Assembly: GCA_963978545.1 (NCBI GenBank)
Contig: OZ021724.1
Location: forward strand, 28,695,933 to 28,759,932
Direction: 5' to 3'
DNA from: Linyphia triangularis
Lineage: Eukaryota > Arthropoda > Arachnida > Araneae > Linyphiidae
DNA: 64,000 nucleotides
Position numbers and translations under genes: made by a program. Below are positions 55,918 to 64,000 of the stretch, piece by piece. The number at the start of each line of letters is the position of its first letter. Position 1 is the stretch's first letter. The notes beneath the pieces were generated by a model that saw only the letters and a list, made by a program, of their open reading frames with translations, was not told the origin of the DNA and did no database searches.

Positions 55918-58286
55918 TCTCTATATATATAAGGCAAAGCCCTCACTCACTGATTCACTGATTCACTGATTCACTGACTCACTGACTCACTCGTCACTAA
56001 TTCTCCCACTTCCCACATAGTCACAACTCTGAAAATCAGCACAAATATCAACAATGGTAAAAATAGAAAAAGTAAACTATTCCGATCTCGATTAACCCAC
56101 TTTAAGGGGTCGAAAAGGGGTTAAACGTTCCAAACGGGGGACATTCGAAAATCCTACTTCCCACATAGTCACAACTCTGAAAATTGGCACAAATATCAAC
56201 AATGGTAAAAATAAAAAAAGTAAACTATTCCGATCTCGATTAACACACTTTAAGGGGTCGAAAAGGGGTTAAACGTTCCAAACGGGGGACATTCGAAAAT
56301 CCTACTTCCCACATAGTCACAACTCTGAAAATCGGCACAAATATCAACAATGGTAAAAATAGAAAAAGTAAACTATTCCGATCTCGATTAACACACTTTA
56401 AGGGGTCGAAAAGGGGTTAAACGTTCCAAACGGGGGACATTCGAAAATCCTACTTCCCACATAGTCACAACTCTGAAAATCGGCACAAATATCAACAATG
56501 GTAAAAATAGAAAAAGTAAACTATTCCGATCTCGATTAACACACTTTAAGGGGTCGAAAAGGGGTTAAACGTTCCAAACGAGCAATATATTCGAATGTCC
56601 TACTTCTCATATTTTCACAACTCTGAAAATCGGCACAAATATCAACAATGGTAAAAATAGAAAAAGTAAACTATTCCGATCTCGATTAACACACTTTAAG
56701 GGGTCGAAAAGGGGTTAAACGTTCCAAACGAGCGATATATTCGAATGTCCTACTTCTCATATTTTCACAACTCTGAAAATCGGCACAAATATCAACAATG
56801 GTAAAAATAGAAAAAGTAAACTATTCCGATCTCGATTAACCCACTTTAAGGGGTCGAAAAGGGGTTAAACGTTCCAAACGAGCAATATATTCGAATGTCC
56901 TACTTCTCATATTTTCACAACTCTGAAAATCGGCACAAATATCAACAATGGTAAAAATAGAAAAAGTAAACTATTCCGATCTCGATTAACACACTTTAAG
57001 GGGTCGAAAAGGGGTTAAACGTTCCAAACGAGCGATATATTCGAATGTCCTACTTCTCATATTTTCACAACTCTGAAAATCGGCACAAATATCAACAATG
57101 GTAAAAATAGAAAAAGTAAACTATTCCGATCTCGATTAACCCACTTTAAGGGGTCGAAAAGGGGTTAAACATTCCAAACGGGGGACATTCGAAAATCCTA
57201 CTTCCCACATAGTCACAACTCTGAAAATCGGCACAAATATCAACAATGGTAAAAATAGAAAAAGTAAACTATTCCGATCTCGATTAACCCACTTTAAGGG
57301 GTCGAAAAGGGGTTAAACGTTCCAAACGGGGGACATTCGAAAATCCTACTTCCCACATAGTCACAACTCTGAAAATTGGCACAAATATCAACAATGGTAA
57401 AAATAGAAAAAGTAAACTATTCCGATCTCGATTAACACACTTTAAGGGGTCGAAAAGGGGTTAAACGTTCCAAACGGGGGACATTCGAAAATCCTACTTC
57501 CCACATAGTCACAACTCTGAAGAAAAAGTAAACTATTCCGATCTCGATTAACCCACTTTAAGGGGTCGAAAAGGGGTTAAACGTTCCAAACGAGCGATAT
57601 ATTCGAATGTCCTACTTCTCATATTTTCACAATTCTGAAAACTGGTGTGAATATCAATAAAGACAAACTCAGAAAAAGTAAACTATTCCGATCTCCGGTG
57701 GATCAAGGGGTGGAAAAGGGGTTAAACGTTCCAAACGAGGAATATTCGAATGTACCACTTCCCATATGGTCACAACTCGGAAATTTGGTACAAATGTCAA
57801 AAAAGATTAAACATAGAAAAAGTAAGCTATTCTGTTCTCGATTAACCAACTTTAAGGGGTCGAAAAGGGGTTAAATGTTCCAAACGTGGGATATCCGAAT
57901 GTTCCTCTTCCAATGTAGTCATTTTTCTGATATTTTTTTGCAAATGTTAAAAATATAAGTCATTCCAATATCGATTAACGAATTTTTAAGGGATGAAAAG
58001 ACGACGCAACATTGAAACTATACGAGGATTAACTTAATTCCAATACAGCTACTACTTTGAAATTTAGAACTAAGAGCAAACATAAACACAATAAACTATT
58101 CCAGTTTACTATTCACAATTATAAATTTCGTTTAAAATGTCAACAAATGAAAGTTCCTATTTTGATAAATCAATTTGTCGGGATCGAAAAGGGAGCAAAC
58201 GTCTGAAGTGTAGAATACATGAATGTCTTTTGATCGCTAAAATGCTAATGGTAAAATTTCGTAGCACAGCACGGGTATTCAGCTAG
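55918..58286 (+). mobile_element. Helitron-like element packed with a 148/150-bp tandem array
   Basis: Begins TCTCTATATATATAAGGC after an A (55917) and ends GGTATTCAGCTAG before a T (58287). A hairpin CGT(A)GC-ACA-GCACG (58260-58273) precedes the terminus by nine nt plus CTAG. Near the 5' end is an 8-bp repeat (ttcactga, then ctcactga; 55945-55990). Most of the element is a tandem array; its last ~300 bp degenerate into unique sequence. No Rep/helicase frame, so it is non-autonomous. The 3' terminus matches the element at 46089-47404. Confidence 0.75.
56010..57990 (+). repeat. Tandem array of ~13 units, 148/150 bp, two variants
   Basis: Anchoring on 'cacaactctgaaaat', units start at 56022, 56170, 56318, 56466, 56616, 56766, 56916, 57066, 57214, 57362, 57510, 57628 and 57771. 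Variant A (148 bp) has 'gggggacattcgaaaatcc...cccacatagtcacaa'; variant B (150 bp) has 'gatatattcgaatgtcc...ctcatattttcacaa'. They form blocks rather than mixing. The unit at 57510 has a ~30-bp internal deletion, and units after 57628 diverge progressively. The blocks gatctcgattaac and ttaaggggtcgaaaaggggt are nearly invariant. Confidence 0.95.
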
Positions 58287-58287
58287 T

Positions 58288-59128
58288 ATTTTTATATAAG
58301 AATACAGTTGTTTAGAAAATCAGTGAAGAAATACTAATATATTTCTTAACAAAGGGGCGTATAACCCTTCAATGGAATAAATTATTAATTCGAACAATAC
58401 CTGAATGTTGAGTTTATACTACAATAGTAAGGTTACATAAGAATACGATAACAGTTATATACGATATAAGTCTTAGCTAGTGCTTTTCTTCAAAAACTTA
58501 AGAGAATGAAAGAATTCAACCATTATTTGTGCCTCCAAAACAAAAGGTTTAATTCTCAGTATCCAGAACGTCCATTTTCTTATGAGACAGATCGCCAAAA
58601 GTTCTACAATCTCCCATCAATCAGAAATAGTCAGGAAATGTTTTGTAAAGTTTTCTAAGAAATATTCTCTGTTTGGTTTATAAGAAAATACATTTAGAAA
58701 ATGTCTTGCATTATTAACATATTGATTTTGTGTTATATCTACTCGAAGTCAAAAATATGAACAAAAATTATTAATAAATATTGATTTTTAATGAAGACGA
58801 AAATGGCATCATTATGTTTTAAATGATTTATAATTCTAATGAAGTATTATTCTTTTACAATTTACTGCACCTTCCATTTAAGCTACTTTCTTACCACTAT
58901 TTAAGAGGTATACCAATAAGCAACTTTTCTGATTCCATTTGGCCAAATCGCATATATCTGCTAAAAGTATAACCAATATGTTAACAAACTCTACTCGGTC
59001 TGCAATAACATTTTAACATGAATGTTATATTCCTGTAGCAAATATTTAAGGACATATTTTAATAATTAAAATATATATTTTAGCACAAACTGCAGAAAAC
59101 TTAAAATTGTTTTTTAGCTTTTATTTCC
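58288..59128. other. AT-rich non-coding stretch
   Basis: No gene or repeat recognised between the Helitron-like element and the palindromic MITE. Confidence 0.4.
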
Positions 59129-59138
59129 CCTCCCCCAC

Positions 59139-59186
<48 letters not shown>

Positions 59187-59630
59187 TAAAAAAAAACTTC
59201 CAAGTAAAATGGCCAGCCAGAAAAAGCTAATGTTTGCCACCAAGTGGCCGCGTATAATTTCTTTGCGTTATTTGCACACAATGAACTAAATTGGGATTAT
59301 TGGGAGGAATTCCCATTGGCAATCAGAAATTGGTAGGCTAGAGTTATTTCGGAATAATCTCATTTCATATACTTGAGCTACTTTGTACCGATTTCACTGA
59401 ATTGAGAGAATAATTTACAAAAACTGTAGCTTTCCAAGTATTAATATCCTACGGAAATAAATTCCTAATAGTTCCAATTACTTCATTGGGTTTCCATGTT
59501 TGAAATAAATTATACGCGGCCGCTTGGCGGCAAACTTAAGATTTCATAGCTCTTTTTGGCTGACCATTTTACTTGACAGGGTTTATTTTACAACAATTAG
59601 TTGGTGTTTTTTTTTTTGTTTTTTTTTGGG
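59129..59630. mobile_element. ~500-bp palindromic MITE
   Basis: The two halves are inverted copies centred near 59382. Left: 'tccaagtaaaatggccagcc', 'tttgccaccaagtggccgcg', 'tataattt', 'caatgaactaaattggga'. The reverse complement of the right half: 'gtcaagtaaaatggtcagcc', 'tttgccgccaagcggccgcg', 'tataattt', 'caatgaagtaattggaa'. The outer ends are A-rich (A44 at left, T-rich at right), preceded by a short C run. The A-run explains the Lys-rich 60-codon frame at 59107-59289. No transposase. Confidence 0.7.
59140..59183. repeat. Poly(A) tract
   Basis: About 44 consecutive A within the left arm of the palindromic MITE; the other arm has a shorter, interrupted T run at the mirror position. Confidence 0.9.
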
Positions 59631-59764
59631 ATATTAATTCCTTTGGTTGCGTATTTTATGATGTTCTAAATGAGTAGGATATTGTCGATAGATGTTTTAG
59701 TGAGAATAATAATATCGTCGCTTTAAATGCAAAATCAAGTACGGATAACACCGTTGGATTAAAA

Positions 59765-60954
59765 CTAGCTGTGTGTACCCGCTCTGCTGGGGACCCGTTG
59801 AAAGACATAGAAATTTACACTTTAGAAAAGTTGCACAGATGTAGTAAAGGGCATTTGGTGATTATTTCATTATTACGATTATTTCATTTATTATTATTAT
59901 TTCATTTAACGATAAGAAAAATCACAAAAATCAAAAACATGGTAACTAAAAAAAAAAGTAAAACATAAATAAAAATAAAATTAAGTTACAATATAAATCT
60001 TAAGGGTATTTTTCCGTTAGGCCGTTACCAGTTGGCGCCATGCCTAAATGTTTACCCATATATATGGCGCTTAAATATATTGCCAAGTCTAAATATAGAA
60101 ATTATGAATTATTTGAAAGTTGGTTGTTTGGATTATTTAGGCCTTCTTTTCAGCGATTTTTATCTTGAACCTGGCTAACGGATTAATACCAGCTTAAGTT
60201 AAATTATAAATAATACTAAAATTAAAATATAACTGTAAATAAAAACCGTTGCGAGAAACCACATTTATCTGTAAAAAAACACCAAACAAAATCGCGCCAA
60301 GGAAATGTCTCATGAGCCAGCCAGGAAAAAAAAAAGAAAAAAAAAATTAATGCTTCAAAAAAAAAAAAAAATTAACACAGAGAAAAAACTAGTCAAATGC
60401 TTACATTACCCTTACCAACTGAATAATTACGACCAAAATAAATCACCAAAGAAATAAAATCGCAAATGAAATACTAAGCGTTTAAGTTATAGGCCAGGCT
60501 ATAATTCCCAAGTATCGGGATCGTTTCCGGAGAAGAGGGAGGAAGGGAGGGGAGGGGGTACAAACCCTTGTACCCCTCAAATCATACAAAAGGCACTGCC
60601 TCTAATCAAGCTGAGAAGAATAATTGAGAATAACTAAAAATGCTCAAATAGTTTTGGCTGTAGCCCTAGCTAAAGTTTTAGTCACAGTCAGAAGAATAAA
60701 ATTCCGGTAACTTTGGCGATTTTCGAAGAAATTTTTTGCCATGCTCGCTTGTTCAATGTTAACAATTCCGTTGTTATTTTTCGTCTACTAACTCGGGACA
60801 ACACGATGGCAAAAAAATCAGGGTTCTCTAACCACAATAGAAGCTGAGCTGTGAAAAGTTGAAAACCGGCTTTAGCTCGACCAACATAATATACACTTGC
60901 ATGTCTACCTCTTTAACATCGGATTTAACGGTGGAGCACCGCCGTGTTCCTAGA
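59765..60954 (-). mobile_element. Non-autonomous Helitron-like element
   Basis: On the minus strand it starts TCTAGGAACACGGCGGTGC after an A (60955) and ends GTACACACAGCTAG before a T (59764). Nine nt before CTAG is a hairpin CCC(CA)GC-AGA-GCGGG. The 5' end carries CGGCGGTGCTCCACCG, a small subterminal inverted repeat. The interior includes a G-rich tract (60527-60558) and A-rich runs; a 65-codon frame at 59771-59968 is not supported as a gene. No Rep/helicase. Confidence 0.6.
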
Positions 60955-60955
60955 T

Positions 60956-62754
60956 GAAAAAATTTATAAGAACCTCATCTTGATTATACTCTTGATTTGA
61001 TGCTATTTTGTAACTAATTTGTTGAGAAAGGTTTTGTATTGTTTCAATTGCTATTATACATAAGAAAAAGCTTTTTAATGATCTTCTATATTTTCTATAC
61101 TGAGGTATTAATTGGATTCTTCTGTTATAAGCAATATGAACTAAGGGAGAATGTTAATAAATGTTTTATCTAACCAACCAAAAGAATAAACTTACGAATA
61201 ATTAAATAATATTGAAATTATAATTCACTTCAATAAACTCTCTATAGTTGATGAAAAATAACTACAAATAAGGAGCATACATAAAAAAATATTAAATGAG
61301 TTTTTACTCCCACTACAATATGGACATTAAAAGCAATAAATTCCTTTTCTGTGAGTTGCTAAGCAATAAATTGAATTACTGAAATATTCCTTGCTAAGTG
61401 AACTCAACTGTCAATAAAGACAGTTTATAATCCCAAATAAAATATATAAATAAAAAAACAAATTCGAAAATATAAAATAGGTGAAATATCTGGATAATAT
61501 GTAAGAAATATAGAATTTTAACATGAAATATTAAAATATATATATATATAGGATAACAAAATGAATTTTCAACCAGAAAAGCCAAAATATAATTTATTGT
61601 AGTATAGATAATTGAACTATCCACTTAATTTTGACATTCTGCATATATTAAGTATTTAATTGATAGGGTATAGATAGGGCATTAAATTAAAGGTTAAGTT
61701 TTATGCTACTAACGATCCTGGATAATTCTGGATTAAAAAGTACTAAAAGTTATTAAGTGTTTTATTGAAAACATATTTAATAAAGTTTCTTTTAGTAATA
61801 CAGTTATTAGTTCTTTCGAGTTTGCATTAAAGAAAGATATTGGGATTATAAAATAGTAAACTTTTTATAGTATACATATCATACAAATTATTGTTCCATA
61901 CTTGATTTTACCAATTCACATTGAAAAGCTATTTAGATATTGCAAAGATAGATACCTTGTTACATGCTTGTTAGTGCAAGCATATTACAATAGAGATATT
62001 TAACGTTGCTGAAGATTTTGTTTTGTGTACAATTCAATGATATAAAATTTTAATAACTTACAAAATACGATTTTAAAATGATATGCATATGATATACATC
62101 ATTTTTCATTTAATAAATACATCATTATAATTATATCTATAAATATAAGTATCATTTAACTCTTCTTTTAAAAATGATAAACTAAAAGAAAAAGATCAAA
62201 AATGCAAGTTCAATAAAAAAATTAGTGGACCGTTACAACCAATATAAACCATTAATTTAGCATGCATAATGGAATGACAAACCTGCACTATTTAAAAAGA
62301 ATTTTGTTTTAAATTTGAATATGTATTGCTACGAATCTTAATTAGAACTCAATTCTCCAACGAATTTGTGCCCACTTTGTGTTGAAGAACAGGATTGATA
62401 GTTGTCAGGGAATATATATAAGTACTTTATTTTTAATTAAACTAATTTAAAAGTATTTTAAAATTTCAGCCAAATAAGTCAAAGAAAACTATAATATAAA
62501 TTAATAAAACTCTTAATTACCCTTATAAGGAAAAATACTTTTGTTAAGTGCAGGAGATGCTTTTTTTTCGTTTTCTTTTTATGACTCAATATTAAACGTA
62601 AGCCAAATAAACAAGCTTATTGAAACACCAAATACGTTTTAGGAAACACATTTATATAATTACAACATTGTGAGGCATTAAGAATTTTTTTATTTTTTTT
62701 ATTTTTTATTAAAATTATGTGATAAACTTGTGGATAATGGCTTTCCGTAGTTAC
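60956..62754. other. AT-rich non-coding stretch
   Basis: No gene or element recognised. A 76-codon minus frame at 61394-61624 is Ile/Phe/Tyr-rich, as expected for AT-rich chance frames. Confidence 0.45.
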
Positions 62755-62925
<171 letters not shown>

Positions 62926-63049
62926 ATCGATTGACAAACTAAAAAAACTAAATCGAAAGATAAAGCTTTAATATTTTTGAAATAATTTCTTTTATATAAA
63001 AATAATGAGTCTAGTGGATTTGTACTAATCAAAAAAGTTACAATATTCT

Positions 63050-64000
63050 TAAAAAAAAAATGGTTGTTAAGTGTTTATTTTCTAGTATTAATGTTTGAAA
63101 AATTATAAACATTCATTTAGTGCGTTCTTTAAATAATGCCAAGTAGTTCTCACTACATACTTTAATATCGTTAAGAAAGAATAACAAACAACAACAGTAG
63201 TCCAAAAGCTCTATGTTGTCTCTAAGTGTTCATTTTCCAACATTAATGATATAACTTTCAAACTAAGAATATTCATCTCATGCTTTCTTCGAAAAAGGTT
63301 GAGGAGTTATCATCACATTCATCGACATCGTATTTTAACAATGACAAAGGCATTAATTCAAAAACTAATGGTTTGTAAGTGTTTATTTTTCACCATTAAT
63401 TATTGATCCTCCATACTAATATTTTTCATGTTGTGCTTACTTCAAAGAATGTTAAGAGGTAACACATTATTTTACATCATCATTAAACAATGACAAACAA
63501 AGAAAGTAGTCCAAAAACTAATGATTGTTGTGTGTTTATTTTCCACCATTAATTATTGATTTTCCAAAATAAGACTATTCCTCTCACACCTTTATCGAAG
63601 AATATCAAGTTGTCACAACATTCTTTGACACCACCATTAAACAATGACAAACTAAGGCAGTAGTACAAAAGCTAATAGTTGTTGAGTGTTTATTTTCCAG
63701 CATTAATTACTGATTCACCAAATTAATATTATTCATCTTTAGCCTTTTTCAAAGAATGATGAAAAGAGATCAACACATTCTTTGACATCATCATTCACCT
63801 ATGACAAACTAAGGAAGTAATTAAAAAATGAATGGTTGTTAAGTGCTTATTTTCCAGCATTAATTATAATATTCAAACTCTAAATATTCTTCATCCGCCG
63901 TTATCAAAGGATGCCGAACAGTTACCCCAACATTTTTGACAACATCATGAAACAATGACAAACAATGGCTGAGTCGAAACATAATTTGTTTTTAAGCGTA
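63050..64000 (+). repeat. Satellite-like tandem array, ~154-bp unit, running off the window
   Basis: Anchoring on 'gtgtttattttcca', units recur at 63071, 63226, 63379, 63532, 63686 and 63843, spacing 153-157 bp, with the next due about where the window ends. Each unit then carries 'cattaattattgat', 'tattcatc', 'cttctttcaaagaatg', 'acattctttgacatcatcatt' and 'aacaatgacaaac' in variant form. The units are diverged by substitutions but length is well kept. No coding capacity. Confidence 0.9.

Noticed and set aside
56010..57990. CRISPR-like regular array
   Set aside because: Units are 148/150 bp and repetitive throughout, without unique spacers, and lie in a eukaryotic Helitron-like element.
59107..59289. 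60-codon Lys-rich frame
   Set aside because: Crosses the A44 tract in the palindromic MITE arm.

Overview
The window is eukaryotic, strongly AT-rich DNA with no complete host gene that I can recognise. The one long open reading frame is the 862-codon protein of an LTR retrotransposon. Its Gag region, zinc knuckle and integrase tail are of the Ty3/gypsy type that is abundant in arthropods. Together with a tRNA-derived SINE, several Helitron-like elements and the low GC content, this suggests an arthropod, and the style of the Gag and SINE reminds me of spiders. That assignment is memory-based inference, not proof.

Layout. 0.5-0.74 kb: palindromic MITE-like element. 2.7 kb: (TA)n between inverted arms. 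3.76-3.99 kb: short Helitron (minus). 5.0-5.84 kb: copies of an unclassified interspersed repeat that recurs at 26.2 and 45.4 kb. 7.37-7.57 kb: a GC-elevated coding-like segment, the only candidate host exon with some merit. 13.6 and 19.2 kb: CpG-enriched patches. 16.6-17.2 kb: divergent tandem duplication. 17.26-18.31 kb: DNA transposon with terminal inverted repeats (TIRs), an ATTA target duplication and a perfect 113-bp internal duplication. 18.56-19.23 kb: three degenerate repeats. 21.1-21.4 kb: 3' end of a non-LTR retrotransposon (minus). 23.65-25.09 kb: broken copy of a widespread, mobile-DNA-associated invertebrate protein family (minus). 28.3-28.9 kb: purine-rich minisatellite. 29.9-30.5 kb: duplicated segment. 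31.8-32.5 kb: four spaced repeats, each with a hairpin.

33.37-36.96 kb is the centrepiece: a structurally complete gypsy-type element on the minus strand. It has a 4-bp target duplication (ATAA), LTRs that differ by 3 substitutions and one 12-bp indel, a tRNA-Leu-type primer site and a polypurine tract. Its single open frame joins Gag and protease directly to the integrase C-terminus; reverse transcriptase, RNase H and the integrase catalytic core are absent. Only 25 bp beyond it lies a TTAA-flanked piggyBac derivative (36.99-37.51 kb).

Further right: head-to-head broken coding segments (39.2-41.0 kb), a SINE with a perfect 14-bp target duplication (44.7 kb), a Helitron with internal repeats (46.09-47.40 kb), a hAT-like MITE (48.73-49.12 kb), a GGGT..ACCC TIR element (53.63-54.96 kb), a 2.4-kb Helitron carrying about 13 copies of a 148/150-bp repeat with higher-order structure (55.92-58.29 kb), a ~500-bp palindromic MITE (59.13-59.63 kb), another Helitron (59.77-60.95 kb), an (AAAT)n microsatellite, and a ~154-bp satellite array running off the right edge.

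The window therefore reads as a transposon-dominated intergenic or intronic region. Its interest lies in non-autonomous elements and in how tandem arrays arise inside them.
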